Below, piece by piece: positions 35,039 through 43,646 of a DNA stretch of 64,000 bases. Position 1 is the stretch's first letter; each line of letters starts with the position of its first letter. The notes under the pieces were generated by a model that saw nothing but the letters and a program-made list of their open reading frames with translations, ran no database searches and was not told the DNA's origin. The position numbers were made by a program, and so were the translations under genes. The DNA is from CBDDEC01 sp965198045 (GTDB taxonomy: Bacteria > Chloroflexota > Dehalococcoidia > UBA2979), in the NCBI GenBank assembly GCA_965198045.1, contig CBDAOL010000010.1:186001-250000 (forward strand), given 5' to 3'.

Positions 35039-35863
35039 ATGTTGCAGGACCGCCTCGCGTTGTCGGAACGGCGGGCATGCCGGGTCACCGGCCAGCACCG
35101 CTCCACGCAGCGCCGCCTGCCGGCGCGCGGCCGCGGCGACGACGCGCTCAGGACGGAGTTGCACGCCTTCTCGCGTGGCCACCCCCGCTGGGGATACCGC
35201 CGCGCATGGGCGACCTTGCGCGAGGAGGGATGGACCGTGAACCGCAAGCGGGTGCAACGGCTCTGGCGTGAGGAGGGGCTGCGCGTCCCGCTGACACGAC
35301 GCAAGCGTCAGCGTCTGGGGGACTCGACTCAGCCCGCCAGGCGGCTGAGTGCTGAGCGGCCGAACCACGTCTGGGCGCTGGACTTCCAGTTCGACCAGAC
35401 CGCGGACGGGCGGGTCCTGAAGCTGCTCAACATCGTCGACGAGCACACGCGGGAGGCGCTGGCGGTGGTGGCCGCCAGGCGCATCAACGCCGACGCCACC
35501 GCCGCCACGCTCGACCGGATCGTCGCCGGGCGCGGGACGGCGCCGGGGTACATCCGCTGCGACAACGGGCCCGAGCTCACGGCCAACGCGCTGCGCGACT
35601 GGTGCCGGTTCAGCGGTACGGGCAGCAGCTACATCGAGCCCGGTGCGCCGTGGGAAAACCCATTCGTCGAGTCGTTCAACGGCCGGCTGCGCGACGAGTT
35701 CCTGGCCGTCGAGCAGTTCGACAGCCTGCTCGAGGCGCAGGTGCTGATCGAGGACTGGCGGATCGAGTACAACACGAAGCGCCCGCACAGCAGCCTGGGC
35801 TGGCTCGCCCCGGCTACCTACGCCGAGCGCTGGGAGGCTCAGCAACACGCTGGACTCTCATAA
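35039..35863 (+). CDS. IS3 OrfB integrase-core transposase, copy 1
   Basis: 274 residues from the first ATG, but the frame is open further upstream to the frameshift site, so the natural product is probably OrfAB. HTH_21 region (RGHPRWGYRRAWATLREEGW), then DDE: VWALDFQFDQTADG (Asp), YIRCDNGPELTANAL (Asp), WENPFVESFNGRLRDEFL (Glu). The end NTKRPHSSLGWLAPATYAE is typical. Intact, and essentially identical to copy 2, with one Ala/Glu difference near the start. Confidence 0.93.
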   Translation: MLQDRLALSERRACRVTGQHRSTQRRLPARGRGDDALRTELHAFSRGHPRWGYRRAWATLREEGWTVNRKRVQRLWREEGLRVPLTRRKRQRLGDSTQPARRLSAERPNHVWALDFQFDQTADGRVLKLLNIVDEHTREALAVVAARRINADATAATLDRIVAGRGTAPGYIRCDNGPELTANALRDWCRFSGTGSSYIEPGAPWENPFVESFNGRLRDEFLAVEQFDSLLEAQVLIEDWRIEYNTKRPHSSLGWLAPATYAERWEAQQHAGLS

Positions 35864-35892
35864 GCGGTGGTCTCGCAAAGGGGGTCCGGTCA

Positions 35893-36230
35893 ATCTCCTT
35901 GAGCGCGTCGATTTCGAGTTCCTTGTCGGCGACGATCCGCTTCAGCCGCGCGTTCTCGCGCTCCAGCTCGCGCAGCCGTTTGGCGTCGTCGGCCTTCATC
36001 CCGCCGTACTGGTTGCGCCAGCGGTGGTAGGTCTGCTCCGAGATCTCGACCCGTTTCGCCGCCTCCGCGATCGTCTGCGCCTCACCGAGCAGCCGCTCCA
36101 CCTCCCGCAGCTTGCGCACAATCTGCTCAGGCGTGTGCCTGCGTCGTTTCACCGTGATGTCCTCCTCCGCCCACCTTCGCGGGCCAAAGGACTCTCATCA
36201 ACGGTGGTCTCGTCTCGCGGGGTCAGGTCA
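35893..36230 (-). mobile_element. IS3-family element, copy 3, truncated to the orfA half
   Basis: Inverted relative to copy 1. It retains the left end (TGACCTGACCCC at 36230 inward), OrfA from ATG 36152 (MKRRRHTPEQIV...) and stops after LKEID, where copy 1's right end begins at 35892. The orfB half is missing, so it is inactive. OrfA reads on into copy 1 sequence for about 20 residues. Confidence 0.88.
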
Positions 36231-36398
36231 GGCGAGCTGATGCCGCAGCGCTAAGTTCTCGAGGACGAGATCTCGGCGGGCGCGGACCGAAGCGAAGAGT
36301 GCTGCGACATGCAGACGGAGGTAGAGCACAGACGAGCCTCTCGTGGCTCGCCGATACTCTGCTATCTCAGGACAGAGCTGCACCTATCAGGTTTTGCC
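36231..36398 (-). mobile_element. Terminal fragment of the integrase-core IS, interrupted by IS110 copy B
   Basis: Corresponds to the last 165 bases of the element at 5183-9152 with a handful of base changes, including CAGGTTTTGCC rather than CAAGTTTTGCC. Its terminal repeat is split at the same base as in the first locus: GTTTTGCC ends at 36398 and the rest, GTCCCACGGG, is at 37670-37679 after the IS110. Confidence 0.88.
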
Positions 36399-36631
36399 GA
36401 CTTGTTTGAATCCGGCCAGACACCGGGGGTTGCGGCCCTAAGGTGTTGAGGACGCTGGTCGGCTGACTCCAAGTTTTGCTGCCGTGCTGCTGAGCAGGAC
36501 TGGCTCTGGGGCGGAGTGTCGCCGGCCACCGTCCGGCCGCGGTGTGACTCGACAGAGGCGTGCGGGTGCTCCCGAAGTCGGCCTGTCCACCGCCCTCCCC
36601 ACCGCAATTCAGCTACGACAGGGAGAGCTTC
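36399..36631 (+). ncRNA. Predicted IS110 bridge RNA region, copy B
   Basis: Identical to the region at 7872-8104. Candidate guides fall at 36470-36479 (left target), 36497-36500 (right target), 36552-36559 (left donor) and 36575-36581 (right donor). Here the left target flank is CAGGTTTTGC, which differs from the guide CAAGTTTTGC at one position, so this insertion would have used a single mismatch, or a G-U type pair. Confidence 0.68.
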
Positions 36632-37657
36632 ATGATCTTGATCGCCGTCGACCCCCACAAGTCCTCGCATACCGCCCTCGCCGTCGACCCCGCGGGCCGC
36701 GAGCTCGGCCAGCTCCGGGTGGAAGCTCGTGCGCACAGCCGGCTGCTGCGCTGGGCGCGGCAGTGGCCCGAGCGCCGCTGGGCCGTGGAGGGGGCCCGCG
36801 GTCTCGGCCACGGCCTCAGCCAGTGGCTGCTCACGGAGGGCGAGTCGGTCGTCGATGTCCCGGCGCGGCTGGTGGCGCGCGTGCGCTTGCTCTCCGGTGG
36901 CGGGAAGTCCGACCCCGCAGACGCGCGTGCCATTGCGCTCGCCGCCCAACCCCTCACGGCGCTGCGTGCCGTGCGGGCGGAGGACGACACGGCGGTGCTG
37001 CGACTGCTCTCCGACCGCCGCGACGAGCTCACGCAGGAACGCACGCGCGTGGTCAACCGGCTGCACCGGCTGCTGCGCGAGCTACGACCGGGTGGGGGCC
37101 CCTCCAGGCTCTCCGCCGATCGCGCGCAGGCGCTCCTACGCCGCCTGCGTCCGACCGGCGCCGCGGATCGCGAGCGGCTGCGTATGGCCCGCGAACTGGT
37201 ACGCGAGGTGCGGGTGCTGGACCGCAACCTCGTCGAGAACGGCCGCCGCCTCGAGGCAGCGCTGCGTGTACAAGGCAGCGCCCTCACGCGCATCCCCGGC
37301 GTCGGCGTGATCCTGGCGGCGAAGATTGTGGGGCGCAGCGGAGCGGTCAGTCGCTTCCCCTCGCGCGCGCACTACGCCAGCTACACGGGGACGGCGCCGC
37401 TTGAGGTGTCGAGCGGGGAGGTCCAACGCCATCGCCTCAGCCGCGGTGGAGACCGCCAGCTGAACCGGGCGCTCCACATCGCGGCGCTCACCCAGGCGCG
37501 CATGCCGGGCACCGAAGGCCACGGCTACTTCCGTCGCAAACTCGCCGCTGGCAAGAGTCGGAACGAGGCGCTGCGCTGCCTCAAACGCCGACTCTCGGAC
37601 GTCGTTTACCGATGCATGGTGGCCGATGCTCGCACCTGCGCTACCGAGGCCGCTTGA
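36632..37657 (+). CDS. IS110-family transposase, copy B
   Basis: Identical in translation to the enzyme at 8105: DEDD residues in IAVDPHK, VEGARG and KSDPADAR, and the C-terminal ASYTGTAPLEVSSG region with the expected serine nucleophile. Start ATG 36632 preceded by GGGAGAG. Identity at protein level, and in overlapping frames, indicates very recent copying. It should work with the bridge RNA encoded just upstream. Expression could also act in trans on copy A. Confidence 0.95.
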   Translation: MILIAVDPHKSSHTALAVDPAGRELGQLRVEARAHSRLLRWARQWPERRWAVEGARGLGHGLSQWLLTEGESVVDVPARLVARVRLLSGGGKSDPADARAIALAAQPLTALRAVRAEDDTAVLRLLSDRRDELTQERTRVVNRLHRLLRELRPGGGPSRLSADRAQALLRRLRPTGAADRERLRMARELVREVRVLDRNLVENGRRLEAALRVQGSALTRIPGVGVILAAKIVGRSGAVSRFPSRAHYASYTGTAPLEVSSGEVQRHRLSRGGDRQLNRALHIAALTQARMPGTEGHGYFRRKLAAGKSRNEALRCLKRRLSDVVYRCMVADARTCATEAA

Positions 37658-37716
37658 CACAGAGGCTCCGTCCCACGGGACTTCTGCTGACCGGACCCCC
37701 TTTGCGAGACCACCGC

Positions 37717-38541
37717 TTATGAGAGTCCAGCGTGTTGCTGAGCCTCCCAGCGCTCGGCGTAGGTAGCCGGGGCGAGCCAGCCCAGGCTGCTGTGCGGGCG
37801 CTTCGTGTTGTACTCGATCCGCCAGTCCTCGATCAGCACCTGCGCCTCGAGCAGGCTGTCGAACTGCTCGACGGCCAGGAACTCGTCGCGCAGCCGGCCG
37901 TTGAACGACTCGACGAATGGGTTTTCCCACGGCGCACCGGGCTCGATGTAGCTGCTGCCCGTACCGCTGAACCGGCACCAGTCGCGCAGCGCGTTGGCCG
38001 TGAGCTCGGGCCCGTTGTCGCAGCGGATGTACCCCGGTGCCGTCCCGCGCCCGGCGACGATCCGGTCGAGCGTGGCGGCGGTGGCGTCGGCGTTGATGCG
38101 CCTGGCGGCCACCACCGCCAGCGCCTCCCGCGTGTGCTCGTCGACGATGTTGAGCAGCTTCAGGACCCGCCCGTCCGCGGTCTGGTCGAACTGGAAGTCC
38201 AGCGCCCAGACGTGGTTCGGCCGCTCAGCACTCAGCCGCCTGGCGGGCTGAGTCGAGTCCCCCAGACGCTGACGCTTGCGTCGTGTCAGCGGGACGCGCA
38301 GCCCCTCCTCACGCCAGAGCCGTTGCACCCGCTTGCGGTTCACGGTCCATCCCTCCTCGCGCAAGGTCGCCCATGCGCGGCGGTATCCCCAGCGGGGGTG
38401 GCCACGCGAGAAGGCGTGCAACTCCGTCCTGAGCGCGTCGTCGCCGCGGCCGCGCGCCGGCAGGCGGCGCTGCGTGGAGCGGTGCTGGCCGGTGACCCGG
38501 CATGCCCGCCGTTCCGACAACTCGAGGCGGTCCTGCAACAT
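37717..38541 (-). CDS. IS3 OrfB integrase-core transposase, copy 2
   Basis: 274 residues, same sequence as the protein at 35039 apart from LELSERR in place of LALSERR near the start. DDE residues are in VWALDFQFD, YIRCDNGPEL and NPFVESFNGR. Expected to be made mainly as a frameshift fusion with OrfA at 38571-38849. Intact. Confidence 0.93.
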   Translation of the reverse strand: MLQDRLELSERRACRVTGQHRSTQRRLPARGRGDDALRTELHAFSRGHPRWGYRRAWATLREEGWTVNRKRVQRLWREEGLRVPLTRRKRQRLGDSTQPARRLSAERPNHVWALDFQFDQTADGRVLKLLNIVDEHTREALAVVAARRINADATAATLDRIVAGRGTAPGYIRCDNGPELTANALRDWCRFSGTGSSYIEPGAPWENPFVESFNGRLRDEFLAVEQFDSLLEAQVLIEDWRIEYNTKRPHSSLGWLAPATYAERWEAQQHAGLS

Positions 38542-38570
38542 GCAGACCGCCTCGCGCCGGCGCGACGGGC

Positions 38571-38849
38571 TTACCAGTTTCCCCGGGCGATCTCCTTGAG
38601 CGCGTCGATCTCGAGTTCCTTGTCGGCGACGATCCGCTTCAGCCGCGCGTTCTCGCGCTCCAGCTCGCGCAGCCGTTTGGCGTCGTCGGCCTTCATCCCG
38701 CCGTACTGGTTGCGCCAGCGGTGGTAGGTCTGCTCCGAGATCTCGACCCGTTTCGCCGCCTCCGCGATCGTCTGCCCCTCACCGAGCAGCCGCTCCACCT
38801 CCCGCAGCTTGCGCACAATCTGCTCAGGCGTGTGCCTGCGTCGTTTCAC
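38571..38849 (-). CDS. IS3 OrfA, copy 2
   Basis: 92 residues, identical to OrfA of copy 1, with helix-turn-helix ISEQTYHRWRNQYGG and leucine-zipper region. The slippery heptamer GGGAAAC occurs at the same place before the stop (plus-strand GTTTCCC near 38577-38583), so both complete copies keep the -1 frameshift signal. Confidence 0.93.
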   Translation of the reverse strand: MKRRRHTPEQIVRKLREVERLLGEGQTIAEAAKRVEISEQTYHRWRNQYGGMKADDAKRLRELERENARLKRIVADKELEIDALKEIARGNW

Positions 38850-38927
38850 CGTGATGTCCTCCTCCGCCCACCTTCGCGGGCCAAAGGACTCTCATCAACG
38901 GTGGTCTCGTCTCACGGGGTCAGGTCA

Positions 38928-39059
38928 CTGCCTCCCGCAGCTTGGCGATGATCTCCTCAGCTGCGTACCGTTTCCGCTCGCTCATTCCTCTCCCCCTTCT
39001 CCCGCACCTGCACAGATTCTCTAACTCTGTGCTCGGTCCGGTTCTTGGGGGGCAGGTCA
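38928..39059 (-). mobile_element. End of a different IS3-type element, truncated by IS3 copy 2
   Basis: The outer end reads TGACCTGCCCCCCAAGAACC inward from 39059. The orfA start follows: MSERKRYAAEEIIAKLREA, then IS3 copy 2 begins. About 130 bases remain. The end sequence resembles but differs from that of the 1240-bp copies, so it is a related element. Confidence 0.75.
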
Positions 39060-39099
39060 CTTGCGCTAACCCTGAGGGGTGATACGGCGGTCGTGAGGT

Positions 39100-39870
39100 T
39101 CAGAGTATCTGGGAGAGGAACAGTTTCGTGCGGTCGCTCTTTGGGGCTTCGAAGATCTGCTCAGGTGGGCCTTCTTCAACGATGAGGCCAGCGTCGAACA
39201 TCATCATGCGGTTTGCGACTTGCCTGGCAAACTCCATCTCGTGCGATACGACGATCATCGTCATGCCCGAGGTGACTAACTCCCGCATGACGTCCAGCAC
39301 TTCTTTGATCATCTCCGGGTCGAGGGCGGAGGTCGGCTCGTCGAACAACATGATATTCGGCTGCATGGCGAGGGCGCGAGCTATGGCCACCCTCTGCTGT
39401 TGCCCTCCGGAGAGCTCGTTCGGATATTTATCAGACTGCTCGGCTATACCCACGCGCTTCAAGAGTTCTAGGGCGTTGTCCTTAGCCCTTGCGGCTGGCA
39501 TCTTGAGCACCTTGATCGGTGCCAGCGTGATATTGCTCATCACCGTGAGGTGTGGGAAGAGGTTGAACGACTGGAAGACCATCCCCACATCGCGGCGTAT
39601 GGCATCGATGTTGCGCACATCGTTGGTTAGCTCGATACCATTGACTATGATGTCGCCGCGCTGATGCTCCTCCAGCTTGTTGATCGTACGGATGAAGGTT
39701 GACTTACCCGATCCGGAAGGCCCGAAGGCAACGACGACCTCGCCTCTTTTGATTGTGGTGGTGATACCGCGCAGGGCGTGAAAATCGCCGTACCACTTGT
39801 GCACGTCCCGGCAGACAATGATGTCCTCGACTTCGATTTCGATGTCAGCTGGTTCTTCGATTGTAGTCAT
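39100..39870 (-). CDS. aapP: Polar amino acid ABC transporter ATPase (AapP/GlnQ type)
   Basis: 256 residues. Walker A GPSGSGKST, Q-loop VFQSFNLFPHLT, signature LSGGQQQRVAIARALA, Walker B IMLFDEPTSALDPE and switch His in VVSHEME. Supplies energy for uptake by the two Aap permeases encoded upstream. Last gene of the aapJQMP order, 33 bases after aapM. Codons are less GC-biased than in the neighbouring catabolic genes. It ends near the edge of the IS nest (39059), so a terminator may have been lost. Confidence 0.95.
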   Translation of the reverse strand: MTTIEEPADIEIEVEDIIVCRDVHKWYGDFHALRGITTTIKRGEVVVAFGPSGSGKSTFIRTINKLEEHQRGDIIVNGIELTNDVRNIDAIRRDVGMVFQSFNLFPHLTVMSNITLAPIKVLKMPAARAKDNALELLKRVGIAEQSDKYPNELSGGQQQRVAIARALAMQPNIMLFDEPTSALDPEMIKEVLDVMRELVTSGMTMIVVSHEMEFARQVANRMMMFDAGLIVEEGPPEQIFEAPKSDRTKLFLSQIL

Positions 39871-39903
39871 CGTAATGCTATGTCCTCTGTCCAGGGCCGG
39901 AGA

Positions 39904-41151
39904 CTATCGCTCGCCGACGCCCAAATTCCTCTCGATCCCCCTGCTCACGTACGACATGCTATAGGTGAAGACCCAAAAGACTAGGGCCAGGAAGACAAAC
40001 AACTCAAGGGCATTATCCAGAAACTCCGTGTTGCCCTGGATGAACGATCGGCCGATCGCCACCACGTCCAGCATACCGATTATGTAGACCAGGCTCGTAT
40101 CTTTAAACAGCGAGATGAACTGCCCCACGATTGCGGGTATGACGTTGCGAATGGCCTGGGGCAAGGAGATGAGCAGCGTGGTCTGCCAGCTCGGTAGGCC
40201 CAGTGCCCGCGCCGCCTCCACCTGTCCGGGATGTAGCGCCTGGAGTCCACCGCGAATATTCTCGGCCATGTAGGCCGCACTAAACAAGGTAATGACGACG
40301 GCCGCGCGGAACAGGGAGTCCTGGGGGAAGTTTTCTGGAAAGGCCAGTGGCACCAATACCTGGGACATGAACAGAAGGGTTATGAGCGGTACCCCCCGGA
40401 ATACCTCGATGAAGGCCACGCACAGCAATTTAACCACTGGGAGCCGGCTGCGACGCCCCAGCGCCAGTGCGATACCGATGGGTAGGCTGAACATGATGCC
40501 AGACACCGCCAGCAGTAGGTTCAGCATCAGGCCACCCCAGTAGATGACCGACACCGGCTGGAGTCCCGGCACTCCCGGGAGTCCCCGCAGCAGCACCAGC
40601 GCCAGCAGAAAAGCGCTGCCGCCTAAGATGGCGGTCCGGCGGGCCGTGCCCAGTGGCGTGTAGCGGGCCAAACCCCATCCCACCGCCAGCGCGGGCAGAT
40701 TAGCTACCAGAAGCAGGCGCACGTCCAGCCCCATCCGATCCAGGCTATACGGCAAGAAGGTGAAGGCCGCGGCGGCGGCGGCGGTTGCGATTGCGACTTG
40801 TTTCATGACGCCGCGGCCGGTGATTCCCCATGCCATCCCCATCAGGACCGTAAACAGCAGCAAGACGGCCTGCGGTCTCCAAAAGCAGTTGGAGCCAGGG
40901 CAGGCGGACTCGGCGTTGTACTGGCCGATAATAAATCGACCGCCCAAGGTGCTGATTAGGGTCCAGTCGGCCGCCAGGAATATCCAGCGCAGGCCGAACC
41001 ATAGAGCCGCTGCCAGGGCGGCGCCGAAGGCGACGGTTAGTATGCTGTTGAACCGGCTGCTGAACAGATTAGCGTGCATCCAGCCCGCCATGCCTCTGGT
41101 TGAGCGCGGCGGCAACTCTGAGGCTGGAGCTGTGTTGAGGTTCATCGCCAT
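39904..41151 (-). CDS. aapM: General L-amino acid ABC transporter permease AapM
   Basis: 415 residues with a long N-terminal extension of membrane segments, typical of AapM and longer than the His/Gln permeases. WGGLMLNLLLAVSGIMFSLP and IGIALALGRRSRLPVVKLLC begin the conserved HisM-type domain; the EAA-like loop is EAARALGLPSWQTTLLISLP. It begins four bases after aapQ ends. Partners are AapQ, AapP and AapJ. Expected in the inner membrane for uptake of many L-amino acids. Confidence 0.93.
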   Translation of the reverse strand: MAMNLNTAPASELPPRSTRGMAGWMHANLFSSRFNSILTVAFGAALAAALWFGLRWIFLAADWTLISTLGGRFIIGQYNAESACPGSNCFWRPQAVLLLFTVLMGMAWGITGRGVMKQVAIATAAAAAAFTFLPYSLDRMGLDVRLLLVANLPALAVGWGLARYTPLGTARRTAILGGSAFLLALVLLRGLPGVPGLQPVSVIYWGGLMLNLLLAVSGIMFSLPIGIALALGRRSRLPVVKLLCVAFIEVFRGVPLITLLFMSQVLVPLAFPENFPQDSLFRAAVVITLFSAAYMAENIRGGLQALHPGQVEAARALGLPSWQTTLLISLPQAIRNVIPAIVGQFISLFKDTSLVYIIGMLDVVAIGRSFIQGNTEFLDNALELFVFLALVFWVFTYSMSYVSRGIERNLGVGER

Positions 41152-41154
41152 CGC

Positions 41155-42393
41155 CTAACTTCCCTTTAGGCGAAGCTGTCGGTTGTAGAGGTTGCCGATC
41201 AGAGAGAAGGTCAGGCTCATCGCCAAGTAGGCGACCATGATCAGCAAGAAGATAGACACCGCAGGAGCGGTCTGCGTCATTGTCTTGGCCACATTGGTGA
41301 GGTCTGAGTAACCGATGGCGCCCGCCAAGCTACTGTTCTTGGTCAGGTTCAGGTGCTGGCTGATTAGCGGAGGCACTATGACCCGCATCGCTTGGGGGAA
41401 GGTCACGTGGCGCAGGGCCTTCATCGGCGACAAGCCCAGTGCTCGGGCCGCTTCCGGCTGACCGCGATTCACCGACTGGATGCCGGCTCGCACGATTTCG
41501 GCGATAAAGGACGACGTGTATACGACCAGGCCGATAAGCAGCACTATCAGCCCTCCAGGGATGGTGAAGCCACCAGAGATGCGGCCGAAGGTACCCTGTG
41601 GCGCCGGCTGTGAGATCGCAAAGGGCGCTTCGCCGACCACCGCCGCGATGATGAGCCAGCTAGCGGCAGCGATGACGATAGCGGTGCTGCCGCCCATCAC
41701 CACGGCGTGGGTAGCCTTACCGGTCGAGGTTTCTCGGCGGTCCAACGCGACATAGACGGCCACGCTTGCTATAACGGCCACCATTGCCAGCCCCAGCCAT
41801 GTCACCGCTGCGTCAAAACCGTTGGCGGTCGGCCAGGGCAGTGATAGACCGGCGTTGTTGACGTACACTTGCTGGGCAATAACGTATCCGTCCTCGACGG
41901 GCGGCAGCGACAGTATGAGATAGAACCAGAAGAACAGCTGCACCAGCAAGGGCACGTTGCGGAAGAACTCGACGTAGGCAAGCGCCGTCTTGGAAACGAG
42001 CCAGTTGCTGGACATGCGGGCTACACCCACCAGGGCCCCCAGCGCCGTTGCCAGAATGATGCCGGCGATGGCGACGGTCAGGGTGTTGGTGGCAGCGACA
42101 ACAAAGGCGTAAAGAAAGCTGTCGGAGGATTCGTAAGGCAGGAAATGATGCCCGATAGGAGTCTGGTAGGCACGGGACAAAAAGTCGAAGCCAGAGGGAA
42201 TCTCTCGCTCCACTATGGCGTTGCTGATGTTGGCGAAGAACCAGCCGACTAGGGCCACCACCAGTACGCCAGAAACGAGCTGCGCGGCCCATTCGATGAC
42301 ACGAACATGCCGCCAAATCGGGATGCCCTGGTAGGTTAAGCTTCGGGGTATTGCGGCCATTGTTGACTCACCGAACAGGCACCCGTGGCACAA
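41155..42393 (-). CDS. aapQ: General L-amino acid ABC transporter permease AapQ
   Basis: 412 residues. N-terminal span, FDFLSRAYQTPIGHHFLPYE (an AapQ hallmark), TNTLTVAIAGIILATALGAL, YVEFFRNVPLLVQLFFWFYL, and the C-terminal EAARALGLSPMKALRHVTFP loop. It may start further in, at MAAIPRSLTYQG, as the first ten residues are not family-like. A 200-base gap with direct repeats and a terminator separates it from aapJ. Confidence 0.93.
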   Translation of the reverse strand: MCHGCLFGESTMAAIPRSLTYQGIPIWRHVRVIEWAAQLVSGVLVVALVGWFFANISNAIVEREIPSGFDFLSRAYQTPIGHHFLPYESSDSFLYAFVVAATNTLTVAIAGIILATALGALVGVARMSSNWLVSKTALAYVEFFRNVPLLVQLFFWFYLILSLPPVEDGYVIAQQVYVNNAGLSLPWPTANGFDAAVTWLGLAMVAVIASVAVYVALDRRETSTGKATHAVVMGGSTAIVIAAASWLIIAAVVGEAPFAISQPAPQGTFGRISGGFTIPGGLIVLLIGLVVYTSSFIAEIVRAGIQSVNRGQPEAARALGLSPMKALRHVTFPQAMRVIVPPLISQHLNLTKNSSLAGAIGYSDLTNVAKTMTQTAPAVSIFLLIMVAYLAMSLTFSLIGNLYNRQLRLKGS

Positions 42394-42492
42394 TCAACCT
42401 CAGGCATCACCGGAGAGTACATCCTCGCATGGAAGCAGCATCAACGCGATAGCGCCAGGGCACAATCAACCTCAGGCATCACCGGCGAGTAC
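42388..42492. repeat. Two 33-bp direct repeats, 72 bp apart, between aapJ and aapQ
   Basis: Units at 42388-42420 and 42460-42492 differ at one base. The first overlaps the N-terminal codons of the longer aapQ frame. Only two copies with a 39-base spacer, so not a CRISPR. Confidence 0.85.
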
Positions 42493-42520
42493 GTCTGCGC
42501 ACAAGATAGCAGGATAACAA

Positions 42521-42550
42521 GAGGGCGGCCAGTCTACACTGGCCGCCCTC
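42521..42550 (-). terminator. Hairpin between aapJ and aapQ, likely partial terminator
   Basis: GAGGGCGGCCAGT and ACTGGCCGCCCTC form a perfect 13-bp stem with a 4-base loop. On the minus strand it is followed by TTGTTATCC. Such hairpins between the binding-protein gene and the permease genes usually lower downstream expression or protect the first message. Confidence 0.88.
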
Positions 42551-42590
42551 TCTAGGTGAGGCTTCTTAGCTCTCTCTGCCTGCCACCGCC

Positions 42591-43646
42591 CTAGCGTAGG
42601 GGTGCGGCGTAGATCTGGCCACCCTCCGTCCAAATGGCGTTACGGCTGCCAGCTCGCGGCAAGTTGATGCCACCGGGACCCAGGTTGCGGTCGTAGATCT
42701 CGCCGTAGTTGCCGACTGAGCCGATTACGTCTTGGGCCGCGGTTTGGCTGATGCCCAGGCTGTCTTGACCGAAGGAGCCCTCGAGGCCGAAGAGACGGTC
42801 AACTTTTGTATCGCCTGTGACCGAGGTTGGAACGTTAGCGGAAGTGATGTCGTAGGCCTCGGCGTAGATGAGCATGCCCATCACGGTCTTGACCACGTCG
42901 AACCACTGGTCATCGCCATGAGGGACCACTGGCCCCAGCGGCTCTTCCGAGATGGTCTCGGGCAAAATGATGTGGGCGCTTGGGTCATCGAAAGCGCTGC
43001 TGATGGCAGCCAACTGCGAGCGATCGTTGGTGAAGGCGTCGCACTGGCCACTCTGGTAGGCGGCGACCACCGCGTCGGTGCCTTCGAAAGTCAGCACCTG
43101 CACATTCAAGTCGTTCTGGTTAGAGAAGTCCTGAAGATTCAACTCGGTGGTTGTTCCCAGTGTCACGCAGATGCTGGCGTCTCTTAGCTCTAAGGCACTG
43201 GAGATACCCAGGTCTTTGCGGACCAAGAACCCCTGGCCGTCGTAGAACATCGTTTGAGCATAGTTGCCCCATTGCGCGTCGCGGGAGGTCGTCCAAGTGA
43301 CGGTGCGCACCAGCATATCCACCTCACCGGACTGGATGGTCGGCCCGCGCTCAGTGGCCGTAATCAACCTGATCTCTATCGCATTGGCATCGCCCAGAAC
43401 CGCCGCGGCTACCGCGCGGCAAAGATCGATGTCAAAGCCATGGTTGCTGCCGGCCGCGTCGAGAAAACCATAGCCGGGCACGTCGTTGCGGCTGGCACAT
43501 ATGACCGTGCCGCGGTCCTTCACCTGTTGCAGCCTATCACCACCACCCGCTCCGTCGCTTGAACTCTGCAAACAAGCTGACAGTACGACTGCGACGGCCG
43601 TTGCAAGCGAAAGGAGCGTCCATACCGATGCTTTGCTCTTGATCAT
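42591..43646 (-). CDS. aapJ: General L-amino acid ABC transporter binding protein AapJ
   Basis: 351 residues. Signal peptide ending at lipobox LSAC, then a Ser/Gly linker, so a lipoprotein rather than the periplasmic form of Gram-negative relatives. VKDRGTVICASRNDVPGYGF, GFDIDLCRAVAAAVLG, VDMLVRTVTWTTSRDAQWG, LPETISEEPLGPVVPHGDDQ and LGPGGINLPRAG are AapJ features. First gene of the operon. The ribosome-binding site and first codons (MIKSK) are part of a three-fold 25-bp tandem repeat. Confidence 0.94.
   Translation of the reverse strand: MIKSKASVWTLLSLATAVAVVLSACLQSSSDGAGGGDRLQQVKDRGTVICASRNDVPGYGFLDAAGSNHGFDIDLCRAVAAAVLGDANAIEIRLITATERGPTIQSGEVDMLVRTVTWTTSRDAQWGNYAQTMFYDGQGFLVRKDLGISSALELRDASICVTLGTTTELNLQDFSNQNDLNVQVLTFEGTDAVVAAYQSGQCDAFTNDRSQLAAISSAFDDPSAHIILPETISEEPLGPVVPHGDDQWFDVVKTVMGMLIYAEAYDITSANVPTSVTGDTKVDRLFGLEGSFGQDSLGISQTAAQDVIGSVGNYGEIYDRNLGPGGINLPRAGSRNAIWTEGGQIYAAPLR

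Larger units (their letters stand above)
34653..35892 (+). mobile_element. IS3-family element, copy 1, complete (1240 bp)
   Basis: The left end is TGACCTGACCCCGTGAGACG and the right end the complement of TGACCGGACCCCCTTTGC; both are followed inward by a GAGACCACC...ATGAGAGTCC block. Same length as copy 2 (37688-38927). It abuts the truncated, inverted copy 3 on its right with no target duplication visible. Confidence 0.93.
36399..37670 (+). mobile_element. IS110 element copy B, same insertion point as copy A
   Basis: Colinear with copy A at a fixed offset of 28527 bases and without any difference that I detect. Left junction TTTTGCCGACTTG, right junction GAGGCTCCGTCCC. The differing bases in the flanking IS show that the two loci are not one large recent duplication; instead the element landed twice in the same sequence. 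Confidence 0.92.
37688..38927 (-). mobile_element. IS3-family element, copy 2, complete (1240 bp)
   Basis: Ends TGACCGGACCCCCTTTGC at 37688 and the complement of TGACCTGACCCCGTGAGACG at 38927. Same length as copy 1 and opposite orientation, so copies 1 and 2 could act as inverted recombination partners around IS110 copy B. The right side interrupts another IS3-type orfA (38928-39059). Confidence 0.93.

Noticed and set aside
7740..37679. Segmental duplication to explain the two IS110 loci
   Set aside because: The flanking host-IS sequences differ at several bases and are truncated differently, whereas the IS110 copies show no difference; two separate insertions fit better.
42388..42492. Direct repeats that might be a CRISPR
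   Set aside because: Only two units with one spacer and no cas genes; the Cas3-like sequence is 26 kb away and truncated.
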